DNA of 64,000 nt. Source: Arctopsyche grandis (Eukaryota; Arthropoda; Insecta; Trichoptera; Hydropsychidae). The DNA is taken from assembly GCF_051622035.1 (NCBI RefSeq), contig NC_135367.1:10700501-10764500 (forward strand). The letters are read 5' to 3'. The notes below the pieces were generated by a model. That model was not told where the DNA came from. It saw nothing but the letters and a program-made list of their open reading frames with translations, and did no database searches. A program made the translations under genes and the position numbers. Below are positions 47,893 through 59,468 of the stretch, one piece after another. The number at the start of each line of letters is the position of its first letter. The first letter of the stretch is position 1.

Positions 47893-48741
47893 TATTAAAT
47901 GTATAAAATATTTCTAATGGTGAATATCCTATTGGATGCTGAGGCATTTTTCCTTAAACAAAAATTTCCCTGCTGAAACTTTTAAACTTCTTTATCGAGT
48001 ATATGAATTAATAAATGAATGCTCAATCAATACATACATATGTATTTTCAAAGGGTTGACTCAAAATATTTGAAATTATTTTCCTAAAGTAGATGGGAGA
48101 TGCAAATTTGATGTGATTGGTGAATTTTTAACATAATACATATACATAAGTATCGGAATTTTTTTTTTTATTATATGAATATTTTTTTCTAAATATATAA
48201 TTTTATACAATTTATATTATATTATTTCTAATTTTATTTAAGACAATTTTATAAAAGTATTAAAAATTAAGTTATGAATAAATATTATGAAAATGAATAC
48301 AATGTATTATTGAAATGTACTACATTAATCAATACTCCTAACCAAATATATAATATATATATATGTATATACCAAATATTCTTAAAATTAGATAAGTAAA
48401 TTTAACTATATAATAAACACTTCACTCAAAACATATACATATGTAAGTATTGACAGATTTTTGGTATGCAAACAAACAATATGATGCTAAAAAATGCACT
48501 TTAGCTTTACATAAAATACAGGCATTGAAATGTAAAAATAAGGCACAAATGACAGTGTTATTGATCGTTGAATTTTTAGTTCGCAAGCTTTAGCAAAGAT
48601 ATTAAATTATCATAGGAATGTTTCGCAAATATTTCACGTCGAAGAATAAATTTTTTACTGAACCAATTAGCATCATCATTTGCGGTTGGTTGTAATACCT
48701 ACATGTGGCACTTGTGTGGCAAGCGTAAAAAATACGTTTGA
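47893..48741. other. Shared 3' region of two convergent genes
   Basis: The zinc-finger gene (plus) and the Vti1b gene (minus) end here, tail to tail. Strongly AT-rich with several AATAAA-like signals on both strands; no other gene. Confidence 0.5.
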
Positions 48742-49166
48742 CTATTTACGGAAAAATTTCAAATACACTAAACCACCTAGTATTCCTATTTCTAGCAAAA
48801 TAATGAGAATAAGTATGATCTTATTGTAGAAAACGTGTCGGCCCATAGCTCTGATGATCCTTTGGGATTTTGATAAGCCTTCGTCCATATTTTGTAATCT
48901 GTTCCTGCTCCGTAATAGGGATTCTCTCTGTTCACTCAACTCGTTCATAACCTATGATTATTTAATGATAAGTACAATCATGTTATAAGAAGAATTAAAA
49001 AACCCGAATTGTAATTGAAACTGACCCCTGTGCCAACTTGTTCCGTCTCGATTGCAATTTGTTGGGAGTTGACAACACTCTGAGAAGTCCTCTCGAGGAT
49101 CTGGTTTCCGCGCAGGGCGGTTTGCCTGTTATGCTCATCCCAGTCGTATCCTCCAGTGTAAGCCAT
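48742..49166 (-). CDS. Vti1b: Short Vti1b-like Qb-SNARE, 116 aa
   Basis: Two coding exons on the minus strand, 49166-49026 and 48951-48742, joined in phase 0. The protein is the C-terminal half of Vti1b: RTSQSVVNSQQIAIETEQVG, VMNELSEQRESLLRSRNRLQ, NMDEGLSKSQRIIRAMGR (SNARE coiled coil), then a tail anchor (KIILILIILLEIGILGGLVY) and LKFFRK. Human Vti1b (232 aa) has an N-terminal three-helix Habc-type domain; here the start MAYTGGYDWDEHNRQ is preceded by an in-frame stop (TGA) within 20 bases and by promoter-like sequence. This suggests that the N-terminal domain is absent. Family role: fusion of late-endosomal and TGN-derived vesicles. An upstream exon spliced in front of the methionine is not excluded. 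Confidence 0.88.
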
Positions 49167-49311
49167 CGCGACAAGATCAGATCACGGAAATAATGCGCCA
49201 ACCCTTCCACTCGACAAACGTCAAACTGAACTGTCAAAATATTTGGCCGAAACATCAAATAATAGCCAATTTTTTTTTAAATTCGAAGACATTTTGAAAT
49301 GTTCATTATAA

Positions 49312-50145
49312 AGGTCTGTTCATACCTAGTCAGCACGTACCGACTTCAGCAGGTATCCAGCCGTACGAAAAGTATTCTTTGGTGCATTTTGTATGGGTAT
49401 ATTCATACCAACCGTCACGTTTACGCCACGGCAGGCTTACAGCAGTACCCGACATTTCCTGTTCATACCTTACAGCAACATCCGTCAACGTATCGTATCC
49501 GTTTTTTTGGCCATCGTGGAAATATACACGCGAATTACGTGCCATGAGTCTGCCGCTTTGCTGTTTTGGACCAATTATCGATAGTGACAGTTGAAATCTG
49601 TTCAATCTTTCGACATGGTTTTGGCGCAAATAATTAAAAAATATTTTAAAAAATTTTAAATTTTTTACGGAAATATTTAAAAAATTTTTGTTCCTCATCC
49701 ACAAGCTCCTTATACAGTGTCCAAAACTCTCCTTCGGTTTTTCTATTTTTTAACATGGGATGCACATCAAAACGCCTCCGTGCTTTTTTATTTCCTTCTT
49801 GAGATTCTTCTTCCAACAACAACGCGATTATACATAATTTTTCGTTCGATAAACGCCGAAACATTTTTGCTGACTTTTATTCTGACGCGTAGTTACGAAT
49901 GCACGTGTATGCATTTATATTGTAAGTATATACTCGACAATACGACGTAAGCAATATTGCACCGTATAGTCATGGCCTGTAATGTATAAGTAAGCCGATT
50001 TTGCCTTGCACTCGGCCAAATTGCTGTAAACGTGACGTGACCGCGACGTGTAGGTAGATATGAATAGAAATGTAATAAAATGACATATTTGAAACGGAGT
50101 CGTACAGTGCTGAAGCCGTGCAGTGCTGTTAAGTATGAACAGACC
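49312..50145 (-). mobile_element. PIF/Harbinger element, decayed and internally deleted
   Basis: Ends AGGTCTGTTCATACCTA (left) and AAGTATGAACAGACC (right), flanked by TAA on both sides (49309-49311 and 50146-50148), the TWA target duplication of Harbinger elements. On the minus strand a frame at 49864-49646 starts MFRRLSNEKLCIIALLLEEE and continues RRRFDVHPMLKNRKTEGEFW and LVDEEQKFFKYFR, the N-terminal block of HARBI1-like transposases. The catalytic part is lost. The second frame (49704-49330) follows the deletion and has no known domain. Confidence 0.75.
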
Positions 50146-51730
50146 TAAAAGCGGTACATAATTAAAATTCAATTATTATGCAGAATTTACTATATATTAT
50201 ATATGTAATTAATTATATGTATGTTACATATAATTAATAATAATACATATGTATAATTATAATAATACATATTATTATAATTAATACAAATAATTATAAT
50301 CCCTGGAAAAGAGAAGAGATTTATTTCTTGGGAAACATTTCGTAAAATTACTTATATGTTGAGGAGTGATTCACAATCCCGCTATCCTGGAGAGACTAAA
50401 ATTCTGGTCCCCGGAAAATCATAGTTTTGCGAAAGCATGATATCGTTTTGCCAATTAGGGCTAAATCAAACGTCCTCATGAACTCTCCCCTCTCGAGAGC
50501 TGTTCGACTCCTTAACTAATTGGCACATTACTTAGACCTCTTCAATGCCAGTTATGTTGAGTTGGTGGAAATATAATTTTTCACGACATAATTTTTCAAT
50601 CTTATTTCTTTGTTTTTATTTTGTGTACATATTTCTTACTTGATTTTTATTATTTTTTTATGATTTTTATTATTCTTGATTTTTTTTAACTTATATTTGT
50701 ATTATAACCACATTAACGCTTTGGGGCAACCTGTCAAATCTCTGTGGTATTGATTTTTTTTAAATAAAATAAAAATATATACCTAAACAATATAATATTT
50801 CTAGGCATTTTTACGCGAATAAAATTTCAATAATATCAACTACGGTCTTCAAAGAAAAATGTTTATGAAGAAAATTCAATTACCATTTATGCGCAATTCA
50901 TGGAAAATATTGAAAATGTAGTTGCATTGATTGAAAATAGATGTCTCCATAAATATCAATACGAATTTCTCCTTGATACAATCGCCCTAATTTGCAGAAT
51001 AAAATCAATGTATTCAAACAATATTTTAAACATTTTATAATAATTCCGTTTCTACAAAAACAAAAAAAAATAACATTTATTCTCAAACATTCTCCACAAA
51101 CAATTACTTTTGAACAAGTGATTTATCTTTTTTTATATATATGTATGTATGTAAAGCACTATTCACGAGTCTTGAAATTATTATCTGTTTAAATTTATAA
51201 TATTTCTGCTATACTGTTTGAAAAGCGCCTATACAAAATATTCAATCAATGATCTTGTATTTAACTTAATGCGGAAGGTAAATGTTTCGTCGCCTTTCCA
51301 CAACTTGTTTGTGAAAAGATGATGGAAAAATACATACATACATATTATATAATATATGTTTTCATAATATGCCAAACGTAGTGTTTACCTGCAAATATGT
51401 TGGATATCTATGTATGCATGTACATCGTCTTGTAAAATAATACAATACAAACACATGTACATATCTATAACATTTGTAAATATGTGCAGATATTTATATT
51501 TTCAAAATACTATATAATAGTCAGAAACTACATATAACAGAATTTGCATATAACATAAAACGACATTTCTTATAAAGAATTTAATTCTGTAAATAGTTCA
51601 AATAACGAACGGTTTTATATTTTACATTCTTCGTCCTGATTGAGTAAACATTTTTTGTCAACATGTATTAGTGACCTGAGGCGAGAAATACGATAGTTTA
51701 CTTGTTACTGACTAAAAAGTTTCAATAGCA

Positions 51731-51817
51731 ATGTCCCAGAAAGCACTGGAGGCACATTATGTATTTTCAAAGTCTTATAAATCTTTACCGTCACGCTTTC
51801 GATCGCCAATAAACCCA
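51731..51817 (+). CDS. Possible first coding exon, unrecognised
   Basis: An ATG followed by 29 codons (MSQKALEAHYVFSKSYKSLP ..) ends at a consensus donor GTAAGT. Composition is more balanced than the surroundings. No downstream exon could be joined, and no family is recognised, so this is only a candidate. Confidence 0.2.
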
Positions 51818-52264
51818 GTAAGTCGTCTGAAATACCTGGCGGTATTATTTATCTTAGTATTTGTCATGTTCCTACACACATATGTACATATTTATTACAT
51901 ATGTATGTACATTCGTGATATTTGTGAATAATAAAATAATATAAATATAAAATAATAATCTCTGATTAGTGGGATTCACTTTCGATTATCGTATTAATTT
52001 TAAATATTGTGAAATGTCTTAGAGGCATAAAATTTACTTCAAATATTTATTGATATAATATTTTCAATATTCGAAATATAGATGATTTTCTATAAATGTA
52101 TATTGCACTGCTTTGATATAAGTCTAAAAGGCAACGTTCGGACGATGCTTTTTGTACAAAAAAATGGTCCACTATTGTCAAACATTTTTTTGCTCTCTTG
52201 CTTTGTATAGTAATGGAGAGGTCTATTGTTATTTGACGAGCATCCGTCTAACGTTTATATCTAG

Positions 52265-52291
52265 TATAACCATATAAGTTATATGGTTATA
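52265..52291. repeat. Perfect short palindrome
   Basis: Two 13-base arms (TATAACCATATAA and its complement) around one central G. Strong cruciform potential but AT-rich; function unknown. Confidence 0.8.
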
Positions 52292-52372
52292 CCAGATATA
52301 AATGATACAACAACCAAACCAATTGCTTAAAATAAACAGCATTCGCATGCTATTAGGGAAGGATACTCTGCC

Positions 52373-52558
52373 CTGTGGCGTAACTACTGTTACGCAGGGA
52401 TTATACGGTGCATGCAGGCCCTTAGGATCGTGAGGGCCCCCAGGAGAATCTCCAAATATTATTACATATGTATATTTTAAAGATTGAGGGAAATAGAGAG
52501 CCTCTTAGTAACTTTTGCCTGCGGGTCAAAGTTTTCTAATTATGTACATACGTCACTG
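52373..52558. mobile_element. hAT-like MITE with 8-bp duplication
   Basis: 186 bases, CTGTGGCGTAAC .. TACGTCACTG, flanked by a perfect 8-base duplication ACTCTGCC (52365-52372, 52559-52566). The terminal repeats are weakly conserved. Confidence 0.85.
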
Positions 52559-52566
52559 ACTCTGCC

Positions 52567-53401
52567 ATATATGTATGTAAGAAAATGATTATTTTATTAA
52601 AAAAATACTAAGTATTCTGTTTTCGATTTTGGCGAATAGATTATCCCATTACATAAAGAAATGATGGAAATAGAAAACAATATTTTGCTGAATATAAAGT
52701 AAACAACATGTAGAAATATATAAAATAAACAACATATATGTATGTATGTATATATAATCAGCGGCGGTTTATCATACATTGAAAATAAGTGCGCGCGCGG
52801 GGGGCCCGAAATGAGCCTTTTCTACCAAAATTTACATCTTACAAATTATTATCATTGTCCACAATACGTTCGTTAGCCAAATTACTCGATCCGTAACTGT
52901 ATATATTATATAGACATATATTTTAATATGTAAAATATAACCAATATATATAATATATAGAAAACAGTATTTTACTGAATGTAAAGAAGATATTTGAGAG
53001 ACCTAACTAATAAATACGCCCATCCCTCGTTTTTATGCGGTTTTAAATGGATATTTTTAATTTATGTGTCTTTTTGCGCGGCCCGTGTGACGAATAAAGA
53101 TACGTTGATGATCAATTCGAGAATCGACATAGAAAGACAATCGCGATTTAATGTTTTCCCTAAATTAAAATACCCCAATCGTCGGTGATGCAAAAGTAAT
53201 GGACCACTTTGATTTCAAAGTTGAGAAATGAGAACTCGATGATATCACTGAGTATATTTTGTGCCCTCAATGGTGCTCTTGTTCGCTACTTAGTGATAGC
53301 AATATATTGATTTACCATCAATTATCGTTTGATTATGATTTTAATCCAAACGTTCAACGATTACGGCACTACCTGGGTACTTCTATGAAATGAGTATATG
53401 A
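52567..53401. other. AT-rich spacer with transposon end scrap
   Basis: Contains CAGCGGCGGTTTATC near 52760, resembling a hAT-type end, followed by GCGCGCGCGGGGGGCCC; no partner end found. A 64-codon frame at 52994-53188 has no recognisable family. Confidence 0.35.
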
Positions 53402-54006
53402 TTGATTTTTAAATGCTTTTTATTATTACGAAATTATGTTCACAATACATCTTATATCTATTTTAATAGCTATTGATCTACTGATCATTTTCTATTTTAC
53501 AATTTAATTTAATTTGGTTAGTAATCATAGTATTATATTATTCTAATGTTAATCTACAGCATAATTGGAAAAAGAGCTCAAAAACCTATTTACAATCCTT
53601 TTAAATGCTCATAATACATCTAATACATAATATTAATTAAATACTCTCTAAAGTCGATGACCTAAAGTAGATTGTGTTTAGGTAATCCGTGTGTTATATA
53701 GACATTTTGTTGTAATCACCGAGACTCTTCACAAGTGTGTTAGTATGGTTATTAGTGATTCTGTCATAGAATCTACCGGTTTGTTTGTTAGTAATGTCTG
53801 TAACAAACGGAATATAATATATGGTATGCAGTTTTTTCTAGTTAGTATATATGGGTGTATTATAAATTATTTTTAGGGATTTATTTTGTATTACTTGGAG
53901 CTTGGAAAGGTTAGTGTTCGAGGCGTTATTCCATACAGGTGAAGCATAGGTTAATAATGGTAATATGAGCGCGCGATATAATTTTATTTTATTTTGAGTT
54001 GATAAA
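53402..54006 (-). mobile_element. Jockey-like LINE, 5'-truncated copy E
   Basis: Same 3' end as the other copies and similar in extent to copy C. Flanked by AGTATATGA (53393-53401, 54007-54015). Confidence 0.88.
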
Positions 54007-54109
54007 AGTATATGAACATATGTATGTGTATGTACATATGTACGAAGTTCATGTCTGTGTTTGAAACATCCCCCAATACTACAAGTACGTAGGTACGTAA
54101 TTCTTCAGC

Positions 54110-54690
54110 AGAAGTGGACGGCGAGAACGGACGCGTCGAGCGATCCTCGTAACACGCTCGCAGGATGTTCGAAGGACGAAGTTCGCCTCGAACATCCTCA
54201 CTCGAGGGATGAAATTCGCCTCGAACACCCTCGCTCGAAGGGCTGTAAAGTATGCGCTCTCAATAACCTAGGCTCATGCGGTTCGGCGATGGCGGAGAAC
54301 GGGGCCCCGTGCGTCGCAACAGAGCGAAATCAATATCTGATATGAAAAAAGCGGGTGGTCGGGGGGTTCGGGGGCCGCCTGCGCCCCCTGCAACCCCCCT
54401 GCGCCCCCCCAACTTCCCCCGCGAGCTATCGACCGCGCCGCCGCACCCGATCCATACCGGGACACAAAGGGCCGTCGCTGACGATACTCGACACGCATAC
54501 ATTTTTAAGCACCACCAGCTCGACGATGTCGCACATCGAAGAAGGGAGAGGTGGTGGGGAAAAGGGGGAAAAGGCAGAGCCTCCAGCTAGGGCGCCGAGA
54601 GTCCCCGTTTCGAGGAGCGCGTCGGCCATTTGTCAAGATGGCGGCCGTGTCTACCCCCCTCGTGTAAAACCCCACTCGCTCGATACTCAA
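54110..54690. promoter_or_regulatory. CpG-rich island, candidate promoter/first exon
   Basis: Very rich in CG compared with everything around it (GACGCGTCGAGCG, CGACCGCGCCGCCGCACCCG). Contains AAGATGGCGGC (54635-54645), the YY1/Pho-type site typical of promoters of housekeeping genes, and a second GATGGCGG near 54288. All reading frames are open through much of it, as expected from CG-rich composition. An ATG at 54525 (MSHIEEGRGGGEKGEK ..) could start a protein with a donor near 54664, but no downstream exon was recognised. The left part has two approximate 30-base repeats (TTCGCCTCGAACA). Confidence 0.5.
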
Positions 54691-54999
54691 CTCTTCCCAA
54701 ATAATTGTAAAATATAAAAATTAAAATGCCCTTTGGAACAGGTTGAATGATAAATTCCACGGTTTGAATTTATTTATTTATTATTACAGCGCCACTGGCG
54801 ATGAAATTTTAAACTATCCTAATTGCTAGCCGACAACTACAGCAGTGCCGTAGTGAGACACTTTCGCGCCCTAGGCAAATTAAACATTTGTCCTCCCCTC
54901 TCGCTTCCTCTTTTTAAACATTGAATAGGGGTGGCTCTTTAGGAATTCCATCTATTTTTTTATGTTTCTATTAATTTTTCTCAAAACTCTACATACATA

Positions 55000-55687
55000 C
55001 AGAGCTGCCGAGAGGGGGGGGGGGGAAGCTGGGGTTAAAGTTCCAGGGCCCGGATTACTTGAAGGGCCCCGTGTTGGGACGTTCGACTGATCGATATTTA
55101 TATGTTATATTATTCTACTTAAAAATACATATAATTTTTAAAATGCTAAATGTTTATTATTTTTCAATCCGCGCATTATTTGTGTCCATGTGAAATCGTA
55201 CTTGTTATATCGTACCTTCTTATTCGATTATCTCAAAAAATAGCACTTAACATATATGTAGATATTTTTCTAATAGTTCTGATAAATTTTTCGCATATTA
55301 AAAATATGGTTCGGTGATTACTAGTCAAATGTGAACCGGTCACAGGACAACCGATCGCTCTAGATCGGTCACACGTGATCACCCGTCACACTAAAACTGG
55401 TCACGAGAAAACTGGTCACACCCTAAAATCGGTCAACCAGTTTTCTCGTGACCGTTTTTAGGGTGTGACCAGTTTTCTTGTGACCAGTTTTAGGGTGTGA
55501 CCAGTTTTAGTGTGAAGGGTGATCATGTGTGACCAATCTAGAGCGACCGGTTGTCCTGTGACTAGTTCACATATGACTAGTAGTCCGTTTACCTAAAAAT
55601 ATATCTATAAGATTTTTTTTTGTTTGTCATAGCTCATAGGGTATGGAATTATTTTTTCAGGGCCCGGAATTTCTCTCGGCGGCCCTG
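55000..55687. mobile_element. hAT-like element, CAGGGCCGCCGAGAG family
   Basis: Inverted ends CAGAGCTGCCGAGAG and CAGGGCCGCCGAGAG (complement of right end). Flanks CATACATA / AATACACA agree at 6 of 8. It is split by the MITE at 55308-55593. A short relative is at 62004-62309. Confidence 0.75.
55308..55593. mobile_element. MITE, GGTTCGGTGATTA family, copy 3 (nested)
   Basis: 286 bases, built almost wholly of inverted and direct copies of GTGACCAGTTTTAGGGTG-type units. Ends GGTTCGGTGATTACTAGTCA and complement of GACTAGTAGTCCGTTTACC. Perfect 9-base duplication TAAAAATAT (55299-55307, 55594-55602). Inserted inside the element at 55000-55687. Confidence 0.88.
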
Positions 55688-55805
55688 AATACACATGTAC
55701 ATATACGTTACAGTGAAGGCATATTTTCACCAATTCAAGCAATGAAAATGTATCAAACAATGAATTTACAACGTTTAACTATATAAATTTAACCCAGCCA
55801 ACAGC

Positions 55806-56031
55806 CATAGAAGTACAATGCATAGAATGGTCATTGTTAACAAAAGTATCGTCTAAAAGCGAGCCATCGAAGAGACAGACGGAATGTCAGAAGTGAGACA
55901 AGAGAGAGAGAGAAAGACGAAGTTTAGCAAACAATGAGCAAACAATGAGCAAACAATGAAAAAACAATGAAAAAGTTATTTTAGCAACATTTTTGGAGGC
56001 TGATAGCGATTCTATGCATTATACTTCTATG
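55806..56031. mobile_element. MITE with inner 11-bp tandem repeat
   Basis: Inverted ends CATAGAAGTACAATGCATAG and complement of CTATGCATTATACTTCTATG. Inside are five near-copies of an 11-base unit GAGCAAACAAT, the last ones altered. No coding capacity. Confidence 0.75.
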
Positions 56032-59000
56032 CTAACAACCCTTATCTTAAATGAATAGGCCAACACTTAACCAACACTAACCCTTAAATAAGACCAATCA
56101 TAACAATCTAATCTTAAATGAATAAAACCAACCCTGAAAATGTAACTGGTTATGATTTTACTGAAACGTCAGTGAAAATATATTTTCACTTAAAATACAA
56201 TTTCACTGTGACATATACATACATATGTATTATATCTTAAAAAATAATAAAAATGTACAATTATGATTCATTTACACAAAAAAATACAAATGTACTTTTT
56301 TTTATGAAAATGAATCATATACGATTCCTATTTTAGATTCATAATAATGTGATACAGCCGAAAGTATTTAAAAACTTAATGTTTTTCGAATATTTATATA
56401 TTTACATACATGAAGCCATTTTAGAAACGCCCCTACTGAAATAGCTCCCTCGGCATAAGCATGAATGCTTTCCCCGTCACAACGGCACTGGCTACAAATA
56501 CAATATATGTATGTATGTATCTACCTTTATATTATGACATACGTACATATGTATAACTGTCTTTCACACATTCTTTCTTCAAAGCATGAGAAGATATCTC
56601 ATATAATTTTGGATTTACATACATATATCTTTTTTTATATATATTTGTTTATGTATATTCAAAAATATCCAAACCGGATTAAATAATTAAAAATAAAACA
56701 GTTTGAAATACATATATTTTATTTGTAAATTGTACATATTTTAAAATTGGATAATAATAATAAACAAAAGAAGTCAGGTTTTCAATTTATTTATTTTTAT
56801 TTGAATTATATTATTGGATTTTCTAATATGGGAAAAATATCGGGAAAATATGGCTGATTTCACATTTTATTTTTTGCCTTATATATGATACCGATTTTAC
56901 ATTAAGTTTATTTTAAAAACATATGATATTTTCTCAATATGAATAAAGATTTTTCTTCAAGTCGACTTTGGCGTGTTTTAATTGAAGTTTTTCACCGCAA
57001 CTGTACAATGGCGCTGCATTCTATGAAACAATTTAGCATTTCTCCTTTGTGCTGATTTTTAAAACTATTTTATAATATTCAGAAGATTTAAATACGTATT
57101 TTACTTTATTATTCGACATTTTCATACGCTATAAATAATATTTTAATGAGATTGTATTGTGACACCTGTAGATTTTATAGTTTCATCCTTTCAGCAAAAT
57201 ATTACACACATGACGGGGCATCTTTGTCTGGAAAATTATTCACGCCATCAATATTCCACCGCAGAATAATCTTAATACGAAAATAATATTTGATAAAATA
57301 TATTATATTATATCATAGGACATTTCGTCACAGCGGCATCGTCTTTTACAACCCAGAATTTACGACACGTATAACACAAAATATTTATGTTGAATTTCTA
57401 GCTCGAATATACATACATATAGCTAAAGTTTAACAACAGTATAAAATTTCCGGTATAGTTGTACGCAGACAAAATGACACAAACACGAAGTTACATGTGC
57501 ATCTGTAGCTACATACATACTACGTCTGAATATTGTACATATGTACATACATACATATACATATGTCTATACTCAAACAGTGTTCATGAAGCAGGTGGAA
57601 TTTGGTACTCCTGAAATTACACATATACACACATAATACAATGCAATCCGCACGCCAAATCCTATCATTGAATCGTTAACAAGCAACCGTAAATACACAT
57701 GTATGTATCAACATGCATACATATTACATATGTATATAAAAATATATACATATAAAAAATTGAAAAATCATAATTTTTTACTGGCCTTTTCTTATTACGA
57801 TTAAAGATATTGCACCACAAGTAATTTATTTCCAAATAAATCTATTTTGTTAGCGATGTGAATTCATCAATAAGTATAATTAATAATAAGCAAGTATTAA
57901 TTTGAACTAAAAATAATATTTAGACTGAAAAGTGGTGCATCTTTTGCTCCCCCTCGAATATAAACCTTTACCCAAATTGAAAGTATAAGATATGAAAAAT
58001 ACACCGCATAGAAAAAAATCTCGAGTAAGAATTTTCACATGATCACAAAACTTCATCTATTGTTACTAAAGTAATTATATTGATAGTGCACATTTACATA
58101 CATACATGTTACAGTCCAAGTATTAACTCCGGTTCATTCATGAACATACTAGTTTGTTAATAAACGAACTATTGGTTTTAGTTTAAGTGCTAACAGTCAA
58201 AAGCTATCTTTAAATAGACTCACCAGGTGTCGCATGAAAATTTTAGCTGTCAAACCTTTAGGGCTGTCAAAACCTTTGAGATCTTAAAACGTATTTTAAA
58301 GGGAAATTCCTTTGGAAACCACATTACAAAGTTACATACTATAATTCCCATTTCCGCTAATATTAAAAATATTGTAAACCAGGGTAAGCATACATATGTA
58401 CGTATGTACAAAAGGCCGGCTCAAAGGTGCAGCAGACTACACATATGCCTAGGGCGCAATAGACAAGGGGCACCACAAGGCGCCCCTATTTTTCTTTTTT
58501 TGATTATTAAATTTAAAAAATAAAAATAATAAATTTTGTCTTTCTCTGAACTTATAAAACATTCTATATTCAACTTAATTTTTCTACTCGAAGTAACAAT
58601 ACTGATTGTAAAATATTATTATTTACGAGGAACGCATAAAGTTGACTGTCAAATATCAGTGACTCACGAATAAAACTTGTAAAAAAGCAAATTGTCGTCA
58701 GTACAAATGGTAATTTGGAATTGTATTTTATATAAAATACCGCTGAAAAATATGAATGTATATATACATATATATCAGGGATGGATTTGCTTCACGAAAT
58801 TAAATATCTTAACCAATCATATAAAAAAGAACAAATGTCACTATAAAATTCTTCAATTCATTGTTGAACATAAATTAATGTCTCAATTGCCGAATTTATT
58901 CATATTTTATTTTATTTTATTTTATTTTATTCATTTTTATACATAAAACGTGCCTATTTTGAATAAAATTTTAAAATACATTTTTTGTTTTTGTCTAAAT

Positions 59001-59139
59001 ATATTTTTCTTCAACATTAAATTAAAGAACTTTAATGAGATTATTGTTTAAAAATTTAAGGGGGGAGGCTCTGAAATCAATCTGTCTAGAAGCGCATATA
59101 TCCTCGGGCCGGGGCTGTATGTATGTAAATAGAGGAATA
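56032..59139. other. AT-rich spacer
   Basis: Dominated by AT-rich sequence and ACATACATATGTA-type repeats. A small GC-rich scrap at 58415-58490 (GGGGCACCACAAGGCGCCCC) is probably transposon-derived. No gene seen. Confidence 0.4.
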
Positions 59140-59468
59140 TCACACGACAAGTCGTTCATAAACTTTCCGTTCAGCGACCGTTCGCTCGCAACCGTTCATC
59201 CACCGACAGTTCATTCACAAACGTTTCGTTTACAGACGGCTCGGCTCGTTCACGACAAATCATTCGTTGGTATTTCGTTGACAGTCGGTTTGTTAAGCTC
59301 CATGAACGAGTTATTTTATATTTATGAACGACATGTTGTGAACGAAGTCGGTAAATTAATTGTCTGTCTGGGAATTGTCGGTGAACGAAGTATTTGTGAA
59401 CGAACTGTCGGGGAACGAACGGCCGTGAGCGAGTTGTCGGTGGACATAAAGACTTTTCGTGACACCAT
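59140..59468. mobile_element. Foldback element rich in GTTCGT units
   Basis: Left arm (CGTTCGCTCGCAACCGTTCA, CACCGACAGTTC) is the approximate complement of the right arm (GAACTGTCGGGGAACGAACG, GTGAGCGAGTTGTCGGTGGA). The arms reach nearly to the centre. The 148-codon frame across it reflects the repeated units and is not a gene. Confidence 0.7.

Larger units (their letters stand above)
50146..52372. other. AT-rich spacer
   Basis: Includes a moderately GC patch at 50380-50540 without recognisable identity. No gene beyond the weak exon candidate at 51731. Confidence 0.35.

Noticed and set aside
54260-54717. Several overlapping 60-120 codon frames
   Set aside because: Open frames on both strands in CG-rich sequence; at most one could be a first exon.
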